Shown one piece after another: positions 9,034 through 16,342 of a stretch of 64,000 bases of DNA. The position numbers and the translations under genes are program-made. Under the pieces are notes generated by a model, which had not been told where the DNA came from, did no database searches, and saw only the letters and a list, made by a program, of their open reading frames with translations. This stretch comes from Flavobacterium channae (GTDB taxonomy: Bacteria > Bacteroidota > Bacteroidia > Flavobacteriales > Flavobacteriaceae): positions 1,240,001-1,304,000 of the forward strand of contig NZ_CP089096.1 of the NCBI RefSeq assembly GCF_021172165.1, in the 5' to 3' direction. Every line of letters starts with the position of its first letter. Within the stretch, counting starts at the first letter, position 1.

Positions 9034-9615
9034 ATGTTACGTTTAAAATTACCTACTGACCCAAGATGGGCTAATATTGCTGAAGGAAATTTGGAAGAAA
9101 TTCTAACAGACCATGCTTGGTGCGAATTAAAGGCTGCTTCAAATGCCATAATGTTAATTAATTTGTTACCAGAGTTTACTGAAATAACAACTGAGTTAAC
9201 AAAAATTGCAAGAGAAGAAATGGATCATTTTGAGCAAGTTCATGAAATTATCAAAGCACGTGGTTGGGTATTAGGTCGCGAACGAAAAGACAGTTATGTA
9301 AACGATTTATTCAAGTTTATGAAACCCGGAAATCGAAAGCATTTAATTGTAGAACGCATGTTATTTGCTGCTATGATTGAAGCTAGAAGTTGCGAGCGAT
9401 TTAAAGTGCTTTCTGATAATATTAAAGATGAAGAATTGGCTGTTTTTTATAGAGAATTAATGATTTCGGAAGCCAATCATTACACTTCATTTTTGCAGTT
9501 TGCTCATGAATTAGCAGAAAAAGGATACGACGTAAAAAAACGTTGGGAAGAATGGTTGGAATTTGAAGCTAAAGTTATTGCTAGTTACGGGAAATCGGAA
9601 ACGATACATGGATAA
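9034..9615 (+). CDS. miaE: tRNA-(ms2io6A37)-hydroxylase MiaE-like
   Basis: A 193-residue ferritin-like diiron enzyme. By family knowledge it hydroxylates the isopentenyl group of ms2i6A37 in tRNAs that read codons beginning with U. Iron ligands can be seen as AREEMDHFEQVHE near residues 63-75 (ExxH), EARSCERF near 112-119 and the SEANHY segment near 146-151. The FKFMKPGNRKHLIVERML segment is characteristic. The length matches the family. A TATTTTTG box (8997-9004) upstream fits a Bacteroidota -7 element. Confidence 0.88.
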   Translation: MLRLKLPTDPRWANIAEGNLEEILTDHAWCELKAASNAIMLINLLPEFTEITTELTKIAREEMDHFEQVHEIIKARGWVLGRERKDSYVNDLFKFMKPGNRKHLIVERMLFAAMIEARSCERFKVLSDNIKDEELAVFYRELMISEANHYTSFLQFAHELAEKGYDVKKRWEEWLEFEAKVIASYGKSETIHG

Positions 9616-9623
9616 AAAGTATG

Positions 9624-9677
9624 CAGTCTCAGTCTCAGTCTTCAAATATTCTGCGACTGTAAACTGCGACTGTCAAC
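9624..9677. repeat. Short direct repeats in the miaE / glycosyltransferase spacer
   Basis: Three tandem CAGTCT units (9624-9641) are followed by two copies of CTGCGACTGT separated by three bases (9651-9673). The repeats lie at the 3' ends of two convergent genes and overlap the last bases of the minus-strand gene. No protein or strong hairpin is evident. Confidence 0.5.
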
Positions 9678-10887
9678 TATTCTTCGCTTCAATCCATTTA
9701 CTCATGTACTTTGTGCTTTGTAAACTTTGATGTTGTAAAACACTTCCCATAAAGTTTTGATTGCGATGTTTCTCCAAGTCTGATAATAGCAATTCAATTT
9801 GATTCATGAATTGGTTTTCAAACAATTGTTTTTTAAATCGGTTTTCAATAATGGTATATCCATTTTCTTGAGCCGTTTCCCAAACATTTTCATTTGAATA
9901 CAATTCAACAGTTTTTTCAATAAAATCTTCATCATTTGTAGCAATAAAACCATTCCAAGGAAAATCGCCATTCATAGCTTCGGCTCCCATTTTTGTAGTT
10001 ACCGATGGCAAACCCAATTGCATCGCTTCAAATAATTTTCCTTTTAAACCGGCACCGTATGGAATTGGTGCTAGTAAAACTCTGGCTTTTGAATAGACTT
10101 CAGCTACACTTTCTGCTCTTCCTTTAATTAAAAAACCTTCCTTTTCGTTGTGTAATTGTTTCGCTTTTTCTGAAACATATGCACCATAAACATGAAGTTC
10201 AGCTTCTGGAAGATTTTTCTTTATGGTTTTCCAATTTTTTTTCAATTGGAGCACAGTTTGCCAATTTGGTTCGTGTAAAAAATTACCAATACTCACAAAG
10301 TTTTTTCGTTCAGAAAATTCTATTGTTGTCTTTTCAATTTCTTCATACAAAAAAGGAAGATAGAATAGTAGCGAAGAATCAATTTTAAAAACATCTTTGG
10401 CCAATTGCATTTCATATTCCGAAATTAACAACGTTAGGTCACAACGATAAATAGAAGCCATTTCGCGCTTGAAAACATCAGAAAGATAATCTTTGAACTC
10501 TAAATTTCTATTTTCTTTGAAAGCCAATTCTCGAGCTTTTCGTAAAAAATGTAAATCTTCGGTATCTAAAACACGTAACGCATTCGGACAATTTTCCATT
10601 ACACGCCAGCCATATTGTTCTTCCATCATAAAACGATCAAACAACACAATTTCAGGATTTAATTCTTGAATTAGTGTGTCAAAACTGCTATCATTTAGTT
10701 GAATAGATTTGGTTTTAATTGAAATATGATTCAAATCAAAAGAGAAATCTGATTTTGCCGCTGAACATAAAAAAGTAATTTCATAATCATTATTTTGGAA
10801 TAATGAAATAAGTTGCAACATTCTACTTCCAGCTGCTGTAGAATTTGGTTCAGGCCAAACAGTTCCTATGATTACTAAATGCTTCAT
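9673..10887 (-). CDS. Glycosyltransferase (GT4-like)
   Basis: A 404-residue protein starting at ATG 10887. A longer frame to 10968 would translate the AGTAAAA tandem repeat into a Phe/Leu-rich tail and is not credible. The N-terminal half begins with a Rossmann-like strand HLVIIGTVWPEPNSTAAGSR, where the conserved Gly-rich loop for the acceptor lies. The C-terminal half carries the GT-B donor site: FVSIGNFLHEPN near 219-230, then APIPYGAGLKGKLFEAMQLGLP-type residues near 296-318 with the usual Glu, and NGFIATNDEDFIEK. The substrate is unknown. It is transcribed divergently from the NUDIX gene. Confidence 0.78.
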   Translation of the reverse strand: MKHLVIIGTVWPEPNSTAAGSRMLQLISLFQNNDYEITFLCSAAKSDFSFDLNHISIKTKSIQLNDSSFDTLIQELNPEIVLFDRFMMEEQYGWRVMENCPNALRVLDTEDLHFLRKARELAFKENRNLEFKDYLSDVFKREMASIYRCDLTLLISEYEMQLAKDVFKIDSSLLFYLPFLYEEIEKTTIEFSERKNFVSIGNFLHEPNWQTVLQLKKNWKTIKKNLPEAELHVYGAYVSEKAKQLHNEKEGFLIKGRAESVAEVYSKARVLLAPIPYGAGLKGKLFEAMQLGLPSVTTKMGAEAMNGDFPWNGFIATNDEDFIEKTVELYSNENVWETAQENGYTIIENRFKKQLFENQFMNQIELLLSDLEKHRNQNFMGSVLQHQSLQSTKYMSKWIEAKNS

Positions 10888-10906
10888 GTAGCAAAGATAA
10901 TTATTA

Positions 10907-10955
10907 AGTAAAAAGTAAAAAGTAAAAAGTAAAAAGTAAAAAGTAAAAAGTAAAT
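10907..10955. repeat. Heptanucleotide tandem repeat (AGTAAAA, 7 units)
   Basis: Six perfect AGTAAAA units and a seventh with one change (AGTAAAT) fill most of the 95-bp divergent promoter region between the glycosyltransferase and NUDIX genes. A TATCTTTG box (minus strand, 10892-10899) and a TAAATTTG box (plus strand, 10951-10958) flank or abut it, so unit number would change -33/-7 spacing or operator geometry. Confidence 0.85.
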
Positions 10956-10982
10956 TTGCATTAATCACTAACCACTTAATCC

Positions 10983-11495
10983 ATGACTTTTTTTAAATTT
11001 TGTCCAAGTTGCGCTTCAACTCATTTTACATTTCCAGATAATCGTCGTTTTTTATGCAATGATTGTGGATTTACATATTATCATAATATTGCTGCGGCTG
11101 TAGCGATTGTGTTTACTTTTGAAGACAGCGTTTTGTTTACGGTTCGAAATGTAGATCCTGATAAAGGGAAATGGGATTTGCCAGGTGGTTTTATCGATCC
11201 AAATGAAACAGCTGAAGAAGCGGCTTGTAGAGAAATTCAAGAAGAGTTGGGAATAAATATCATCCCAACAGATTTAAAATATATTACAACTTCTCCGAAT
11301 AATTATTTGTATAAAAATGTTCCTTACCGAACTATGGATATTTTCTACGAATGTAATTTGATATCAAATAGCATCAATATTAATGCTGAGGACGAAATTC
11401 AAGAATTAATTTGGGTCAAACGCTCTGAGATTGAATTAGAAAAAATAGGATTTGTTTCAATTAGAAATGTTATAGGAGAGAAGTATATAAAATAA
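10983..11495 (+). CDS. NUDIX hydrolase with N-terminal zinc ribbon
   Basis: A 170-residue protein. Residues 7-28 hold two CxxC pairs (CPSC and CNDC), a zinc ribbon like that of NADH pyrophosphatase-related NUDIX proteins. The NUDIX box starts at GGFIDPNETAEEAACRE and continues to IQEELGI near residues 68-91, with the catalytic REIQEE helix intact. The substrate could be a nucleoside diphosphate derivative such as NAD(H) or ADP-ribose; sequence alone does not decide. The gene ends at a hairpin shared with the tRNA-Arg element boundary. Confidence 0.85.
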   Translation: MTFFKFCPSCASTHFTFPDNRRFLCNDCGFTYYHNIAAAVAIVFTFEDSVLFTVRNVDPDKGKWDLPGGFIDPNETAEEAACREIQEELGINIIPTDLKYITTSPNNYLYKNVPYRTMDIFYECNLISNSININAEDEIQELIWVKRSEIELEKIGFVSIRNVIGEKYIK

Positions 11496-11519
11496 AAAGC
11501 CCTGCATTTGCAGAGCTTT
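11496..11519. terminator. NUDIX terminator, probably also the original tRNA-Arg terminator
   Basis: AAAGC-C-CTGCA pairs with TGCAG-A-GCTTT with one mismatch. On the minus strand it is followed by a T-run and would directly follow a tRNA-Arg 3' end rebuilt at the left 18-bp repeat. It therefore most likely terminated tRNA-Arg before the element inserted. Confidence 0.7.
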
Positions 11520-11534
11520 AGTGACCTCGACAGG
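11517..11534. other. Left attachment site (18-bp direct repeat)
   Basis: Exact copy of the tRNA-Arg 3'-end segment also found at 19877-19894. Only the last bases of the tRNA are duplicated here; the intact tRNA gene is at the right end. Confidence 0.88.
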
Positions 11535-11591
11535 GTCGTAACTTACTACATTATTACCTTTATTTATAAGGGTTAAGAATGGCTAATTTAA

Positions 11592-11618
11592 AAAAGGGGT
11601 AATTATAGGGGTAATTAT
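11592..11618. other. Left arm-type repeat, possible integrase binding site
   Basis: AAGGGGTAATTATAGGGGTAA is matched near the other end by AAGGGGGTAACTACGGGGGAA (19757-19777) in the same orientation. TGGCTAAT also occurs next to both copies (11579-11586 and 19785-19792). Paired G-run motifs just inside both att sites are what arm-type integrase or excisionase sites look like; this role is inferred. Confidence 0.5.
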
Positions 11619-11621
11619 TCA

Positions 11622-12647
11622 TTAAACATCAATTTTTCTAGTTCTCATAAGTTCAAAGCATTTTTCAGAAAAAACAGGTTCTATTCCGTTTATAAAAACA
11701 AGCCATCCATAAATGTAGTCATGTACTAAACCTTCCATATTTTCTACTTTCTTTTTTATTAACTCATCACCAAAAAAATCTTTCCAATTAACTTTCATTT
11801 TTTTTAATGTATGATTTCTTAAACCATACTTATTTATGTAATAAACTTCAAGTCTTAATTTTTTTTTAATTCTCTTAGGTATTCTTGGATATTGTTCATC
11901 GAAGACAGTAAGTCCAGTAACATATTGGTTTTGTCCCCTTTTCATTATTTTAGTTTTTTTATTATTTATTTCAAATCCAAAACTTTCAATAATTTCAGTT
12001 ATTTTAGATAAGTAAGTTATTTCAGAGTCCGAAGAAAAAGTTAAGTCATCAGCATATCTCGAATATTCAATATTTTCATCCAACTTTTCAAAAATCAAAT
12101 CTATTTTTTTAAATATCATATTAGCCAAAGTAGGACTAGTATGAAATCCTTGCACAAGTTTATCATTAATAGTAACAATCTTAGATATTTTCAAAGCGAT
12201 TTCTTCAATGAATCCATAATCTTTTAAAACTTCAATAACCATTTCTTTATTAATCGTTTCAAAGAAATTATTAATATCAATTGATAAAATATATTTTTTT
12301 TTAAGGTGCTTTTCAGCATTAGATTTAATACCTCTCCCTTTAATAAATCCAGTAGCACTTATAGGGGGGGAATAAATTCCATTAAGGTTTATATTTAAAA
12401 TTTTAAGGCAATTTTTAAGACTTTCAGACATAGGTTTATAGATTACTCTATGACCTAATTCCTTATTTCTTTTAGGAATACAAAATCTATCAACATCTAA
12501 GATAGTAAAATCAAACTTTAGCGTTACTTCCCCAGAACAATAGTCATTGATTATATATTCATTATCAATTAATGTATTCAACAGCTTTAAGTCCATTCTT
12601 AGGTAGTTAGACAACCTTTTATCGTTCGTTATATCAAGTGGAGTCAT
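11622..12647 (-). CDS. Retron-type reverse transcriptase
   Basis: A 341-residue RT with the start set at ATG 12647 (MTPLDI); a TTG at 12677 would extend it into the hairpin region. Retron-specific motifs are present: NAEKH (NAxxH, region X) just before the first catalytic Asp in LSIDINNFFETI, and YVTGLTVFD (VTG, region Y). The catalytic YADD lies in YSRYADDLTFSS near residue 200 of the mature frame, and QGFHTSPTLAN is motif B. No group II maturase or DGR features are seen. By family knowledge such enzymes make branched msDNA from an adjacent ncRNA and act with a toxin-like effector in phage defence. The DUF3800 gene upstream is the likely partner. Confidence 0.9.
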   Translation of the reverse strand: MTPLDITNDKRLSNYLRMDLKLLNTLIDNEYIINDYCSGEVTLKFDFTILDVDRFCIPKRNKELGHRVIYKPMSESLKNCLKILNINLNGIYSPPISATGFIKGRGIKSNAEKHLKKKYILSIDINNFFETINKEMVIEVLKDYGFIEEIALKISKIVTINDKLVQGFHTSPTLANMIFKKIDLIFEKLDENIEYSRYADDLTFSSDSEITYLSKITEIIESFGFEINNKKTKIMKRGQNQYVTGLTVFDEQYPRIPKRIKKKLRLEVYYINKYGLRNHTLKKMKVNWKDFFGDELIKKKVENMEGLVHDYIYGWLVFINGIEPVFSEKCFELMRTRKIDV

Positions 12648-12656
12648 AATAATAAA

Positions 12657-12741
12657 ATGGCAGAGGCAGGGTAACAACTATTGGTTAATGCATACTCGGA
12701 TACGAAATCATATCCAAAATTTACCCCTAAACCTCCGCCAT
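12657..12741 (-). ncRNA. Long hairpin RNA between DUF3800 and RT genes (candidate retron-associated structure)
   Basis: Read on the minus strand, AUGGCGGAGG (12741-12732) pairs with CCUCUGCCAU (12666-12657), with one G-U pair. Further in, GGGUAA (12726-12721) pairs with UUACCC (12674-12669). Inside are a small hairpin GGAUA/UAUCC and a UUGG/CCAA pairing option. The 5' arm is also the last codons of the DUF3800 gene (Met-Ala-Glu-Val-stop), and the 3' arm ends 10 bases before the RT ATG. It could be a short msr-msd with a1/a2 arms, or a translation-control hairpin. At 85 nt it is short for a complete retron ncRNA. Confidence 0.5.
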
Positions 12742-13479
12742 AACTTTTCTTAGATTATCAATTTCTATGTGTTTTTCGTTATTCCCTTTTCGACTATAAA
12801 AAGAATCATTATTCCAAATATGTATTAAGGCAATTTTTTCTTTCAGGATATTAAAAGTATTTATAACCCTTACATTTTTTTCCTTAAATTTTTTTTCGTC
12901 ACTTTCTACAAAAATATTAAATAAATTATAATTAATGTAGTCAGTAATTGACAAATTTTCATCTCCTTTAGGTACAATATAGTATTCAAATTCAATTCCA
13001 TGATAAGATTCAAAAATTTCTTTTAATATTTCAGCTAGTGATTTATTTTGTATTTCTAATTCTTCAACATAAAAAATATGTTTAGCATTCTTATCTTTAA
13101 GAACCATTTTATTTATTAAATTCTTTAACATCTTAGATATTATTTCAAAGTCTTGTTTTTCATTCTTTAAATCAATAAAAAATGGACTTTTTTTATAAAT
13201 TACCTCAAAATAAACTCTATAGTTCAAAATAGGTAATATTTTATAAAAATGTGTTCTAATATCAGGATGATTCTCACAAGCATGAAATCCTTTTTCAATT
13301 TCTTTTAAATACTCAATAAAATAAAGTTCATCTTTTAGTTCCTCTTTCAATAACTTAATCGCATCAACCGATAGATTTGGGGTATCGGTTTTTAAGCAAC
13401 CATAAAGAAAAACAGGTTGGTCATTATTTATATGACCACTTTCGTCAATATAATAATTATATATTCTTTTAGGTTTCAT
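12727..13479 (-). CDS. DUF3800-domain protein, probable retron partner
   Basis: A 250-residue protein whose N-terminus IYNYYIDESGH (about 5-15) is the DUF3800 signature with the conserved Asp. The second conserved region is near residues 185-200, LSITDYINYNLFNIF, where DUF3800 proteins carry another acidic residue. The domain is thought to have an RNase H-like fold, which makes a nuclease role possible but unproven. It lies directly upstream of the retron RT in the same orientation, with the intervening 79 bases almost fully inside one hairpin. As I recall, DUF3800 proteins are listed partners of one retron type (type VII); this needs a database check. Confidence 0.8.
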   Translation of the reverse strand: MKPKRIYNYYIDESGHINNDQPVFLYGCLKTDTPNLSVDAIKLLKEELKDELYFIEYLKEIEKGFHACENHPDIRTHFYKILPILNYRVYFEVIYKKSPFFIDLKNEKQDFEIISKMLKNLINKMVLKDKNAKHIFYVEELEIQNKSLAEILKEIFESYHGIEFEYYIVPKGDENLSITDYINYNLFNIFVESDEKKFKEKNVRVINTFNILKEKIALIHIWNNDSFYSRKGNNEKHIEIDNLRKVMAEV

Positions 13480-13613
13480 TACAGATGATTAATTAAAGTA
13501 AATTTAGGCAATATAAGACCGTTTTACTTAATTATAAACAAATTATACAGAAAAAAATAAATCAGTTTTAAAATCAATTAAAAAACATAAAATAGTACAC
13601 AAATAAAACAAAC

Positions 13614-13656
13614 AAGCGGTTTAAATAATATTTATTTGTATTATCTAAATCCGCTT
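13614..13656 (-). other. Strong hairpin upstream of the DUF3800-RT operon
   Basis: On the minus strand AAGCGG-A-UUUAGAUAAUA pairs with UAUUAUUUAAACCGCUU, giving a 17-bp stem with one bulged A and one G-U pair, and an 8-base loop. It lies in the 259-bp gap between the replication-initiator gene and the DUF3800 gene. T-rich sequence follows on the minus strand. It may be the terminator of the upstream gene, part of the retron msr-msd RNA, or part of a replication origin. Two ACGCTTTG copies at 13671-13678 and 13706-13713 lie close by. The rest of the gap shows only AT-rich sequence. Confidence 0.6.
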
Positions 13657-13738
13657 TATTATTATTTAATTACGCTTTGGCTATTTTCGTTTTTCTCTTT
13701 ATTATACGCTTTGTTTAGTTTATTTAGTTTTTAGGTTA

Positions 13739-14710
13739 TTATTTATTACCCTTATTATATAATCTATCTAATTTCTTCTTTAATTCCACAATTAATTTAC
13801 CTTTATAGTCAAAATCATCAGTAATATTAGTTCTGTAAATATTAATAAATTCCTCAAGTTTTTTCTTTTTATTATTTGTAATAACCGATTCATCAAATAG
13901 TTTTACACTTTCAATTACTCCATATTTTTTTATTCCCAAAAAAGTTAAATAATTTACAAAATCCGAATACTCTTTTAGTTCTACTTTTTTCTCTTTAGAA
14001 ATTACATTTACAAAAACTATATCATTAAAATATTTTTCAATAGCTGGTGGTATTAAATTCCAATTTTCTTTTATCTTTTCTAATGTATCAAATTTCCCTT
14101 TAAAAGTAGTTCCCGATACTTTTTTAGCATTCATCTCAAAACGTAAAAAGTAGAATTTTTTAAAAACATTTTCTTTAATATCATCCCAAATAGAATTTTT
14201 ATTCATCTCTAAAAACTTATCATAGAAAATTAGTTTATAGTTAGTAAAATGGAAATACAAAGAAGTTTCTTCAATAACTTCTCTTTCTCCATTTCGGTAT
14301 TTAATAAAACAATCATTTATACCTCTCATTTCAGATTTTAACAAGAGAGTTAGTCCAAGTTCTACTTTAGTAACCTTTCCAGTCAATAACTTATTAAAAT
14401 CAGTATCAAGTTCTTTGGCTATAAGTTTAATACAATCAATATATTCTTCAAAATTCAAATCTTTTCTCGAATTTTTCTGATAATACCATTTTCTAATACT
14501 TCCTTTAATACTCAACGAAAAAGTATCGTTTTTTTCATCAGCAGTAAGTAATAATTTCAACGAAAAACTTTTTTTAGGTAGCCTACGGTTGTAAATTCTC
14601 GCATTATAAAAATATTTTTCATCAGGACAATTATCTACTTTTTTAGGCTTCCAAGTTATATTTTCGCTGGGAGAATAATCTTTTAAAATAATTTTAATAT
14701 TATCTACCAT
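13739..14710 (-). CDS. Replication-initiation-like protein (phage gene II/X or plasmid Rep type)
   Basis: A 323-residue basic protein. The segment near residues 60-125, with LSIKGSIRKWYY, then FEEYIDCIKLIAKEL and KVTKVELGLTLLL, resembles the N-terminal part of filamentous-phage gene II/X-like replication proteins found on small Bacteroidota elements. A later FLRFEMNAKKVSG stretch near 188-200 is also typical. I cannot point with certainty to the catalytic tyrosines. It overlaps the HTH gene upstream by 11 bp, so the two are translated together. A rolling-circle origin would be expected close by. Confidence 0.55.
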   Translation of the reverse strand: MVDNIKIILKDYSPSENITWKPKKVDNCPDEKYFYNARIYNRRLPKKSFSLKLLLTADEKNDTFSLSIKGSIRKWYYQKNSRKDLNFEEYIDCIKLIAKELDTDFNKLLTGKVTKVELGLTLLLKSEMRGINDCFIKYRNGEREVIEETSLYFHFTNYKLIFYDKFLEMNKNSIWDDIKENVFKKFYFLRFEMNAKKVSGTTFKGKFDTLEKIKENWNLIPPAIEKYFNDIVFVNVISKEKKVELKEYSDFVNYLTFLGIKKYGVIESVKLFDESVITNNKKKKLEEFINIYRTNITDDFDYKGKLIVELKKKLDRLYNKGNK

Positions 14711-15020
14711 GTCTATCTTTTTTCAAAAAATCTTCCAAATCTTTTCTCAAAACCCAAATAGTAGCTTTAGGGGATTTTTGAGATGCTTTTAATCCTCTTC
14801 CACGCATTCTATCAAAAGTTTTTCGACTAAATTTATACTCATTTAAAACTTCATCAACTCTCAATAAATCCGTATCCAATTTGGGTTTTATAGTATTCTT
14901 TAAATTTTCTAAACTTTTGGCTTTTTCAGCTTCCAATTCTTTTTTAGTTCTGGCTAATTCAAGAATTTTTCGTTTAATCAATTTTTGGTTTAGTTTTCCT
15001 TTATTATCGTTATTTTCCAT
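14700..15020 (-). CDS. Excisionase-like helix-turn-helix protein
   Basis: A 106-residue protein. The N-terminal half is a highly charged helix (Lys/Glu-rich, about residues 8-45) that could form a coiled coil. The C-terminal half is a MerR/excisionase-type winged HTH: LLRVDEVLNEYKFSRKTFDR near 53-72, then RGLKASQKSPKATIWVLRKD and a final DLEDFLKK. It sits between the integrase (2-bp gap) and the Rep-like gene (overlap), the usual place for a directionality factor that also regulates replication. Confidence 0.7.
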   Translation of the reverse strand: MENNDNKGKLNQKLIKRKILELARTKKELEAEKAKSLENLKNTIKPKLDTDLLRVDEVLNEYKFSRKTFDRMRGRGLKASQKSPKATIWVLRKDLEDFLKKDRHGR

Positions 15021-15021
15021 A

Positions 15022-16191
15022 TTAAGTAAATTTTACAATTTTCATTGCGTTAGATAGCATTTCATCATCAGAATTAACATAACGTTCCGTCATTCTTATA
15101 TCTTTATGCCCCATCATTTTCATTATATAAAAGGGTTGTACGCCATTTTTAGCTAACATGGATCCAAAACTATGTCTAGCTACGTGAAAAGTAACTTCTT
15201 TATCAATTTTAGCTATTTTGGCAATAGTTTTTAAATCTCTATTTACAGAAACATTTTCTCTTCTTTCAAAAATAAAATCTTTTGGCTTTTTACTTTTTAC
15301 ATTACATTTTACTAAAAGCTTTATAGCATACTGATTTAATGGTACTTCTACAGTTCTTTTAGTTTTTTTCATTACAACAACTATTTTTTTAAAATCAATT
15401 ATGTTTTCTTTTCTAAAATTCATTACATCAGAAAATCTCAATCCTGTATAACAACTAAATAAAAATAAGTTTCTTGTAATATTCAATCCTTTAGTTAAGT
15501 TTCCAAGGTTCAAATCGGCATTTTTTATACTTTCAATTTCTTTAGAAGTTAAGAATATAGTTTTTACTTCTTCTTTAGGTTTTTTAATATGTTTACAAGG
15601 ATTTTCATCAATTAATTTATCTATTACAAACTTATTTAATACTGATGAAAAAGTCTTTCTTCGTGTAGCAATACCACTTACACCAATACTTTTTTCAGTG
15701 GCTAAATAATATAAAAAATCTTCAATAAATTTTACATTAATTTCGTCAAGTTCAATTTCAGATTTATATTCTTTAAGTTGTTTTCTAAATAGCGTATAAT
15801 GATATTGTGTGCCTTCTTCAATTTTTCTAAATTTCTTTTTACAATATTCATCAAAATAATAGAAGAAGTCTTTTTTTAAATTATTACCATTTATTTTTTC
15901 TTTAATCAATTCTCTTGTAAAAGGTTTACCCGATAAATCTAATTCTATTAAATCATTATAAATTTTCTTTTCTTCAAGTTGTAATTTTTTCTTCAAAATA
16001 GAATTTCCAGCACCTTTAGGACAATTTTTATCAAAATCCCATTCACTTAATTGCACATACAATTTAGCTGGTAATTTCAACGTTTTAGAGTTAAAAATTA
16101 TCAAGAAATTCAAGGGATAAGTATCGTCTTTACGTTTTTTATCCTTTCTTAAAATTGTTTTTACAGAATAGTGATTTTTCATATTTTTCAA
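15022..16191 (-). CDS. Tyrosine recombinase (site-specific integrase)
   Basis: A 389-residue integrase of the Bacteroidota phage-integrase type. Residues 1-100 are an arm-binding-like domain, about 105-210 a SAM-like core-binding domain, and the rest the catalytic domain. Catalytic residues can be placed as Arg in CYTGLRFSDV near 250, His336 and Arg339 in HVARHS, His362 in MGHKD and the nucleophile Tyr371 in MTERYV. All are present, so it should be active. It presumably recombines the 18-bp sites in the tRNA-Arg 3' end. It heads an operon with the HTH and Rep-like genes. Confidence 0.92.
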   Translation of the reverse strand: MKNMKNHYSVKTILRKDKKRKDDTYPLNFLIIFNSKTLKLPAKLYVQLSEWDFDKNCPKGAGNSILKKKLQLEEKKIYNDLIELDLSGKPFTRELIKEKINGNNLKKDFFYYFDEYCKKKFRKIEEGTQYHYTLFRKQLKEYKSEIELDEINVKFIEDFLYYLATEKSIGVSGIATRRKTFSSVLNKFVIDKLIDENPCKHIKKPKEEVKTIFLTSKEIESIKNADLNLGNLTKGLNITRNLFLFSCYTGLRFSDVMNFRKENIIDFKKIVVVMKKTKRTVEVPLNQYAIKLLVKCNVKSKKPKDFIFERRENVSVNRDLKTIAKIAKIDKEVTFHVARHSFGSMLAKNGVQPFYIMKMMGHKDIRMTERYVNSDDEMLSNAMKIVKFT

Positions 16192-16295
16192 AAGTTTTAA
16201 ATTTATATATATTTTACATAACTCCCTAAAATTTTTTAAAAAGCCGTTTTTTATAATTTTAACAAAACTTTAACTTTTTAAATCTGGGTATGAAA

Positions 16296-16320
16296 AAAGC
16301 GACTATTTAGAAGTCGCTTT
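16296..16320 (-). terminator. Terminator of the DUF4359-like gene
   Basis: AAAGCGACT pairs with AGTCGCTTT around a 7-base loop; on the minus strand the stem is followed by a T-run. It lies 23 bp after the stop of the gene at 16343-17626. Confidence 0.8.
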
Positions 16321-16342
16321 CATTATTAGTCTTATAATGGTA

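Noticed and set aside
10888..10968. N-terminal extension of the glycosyltransferase
   Set aside because: It is the translated AGTAAAA tandem repeat (Phe/Leu-rich) and lies across the likely promoter.
11622..12647. Group II intron or DGR reverse transcriptase
   Set aside because: There is no maturase or HNH part, no intron RNA domains and no template/variable repeat pair, while NAxxH and VTG retron motifs are present.
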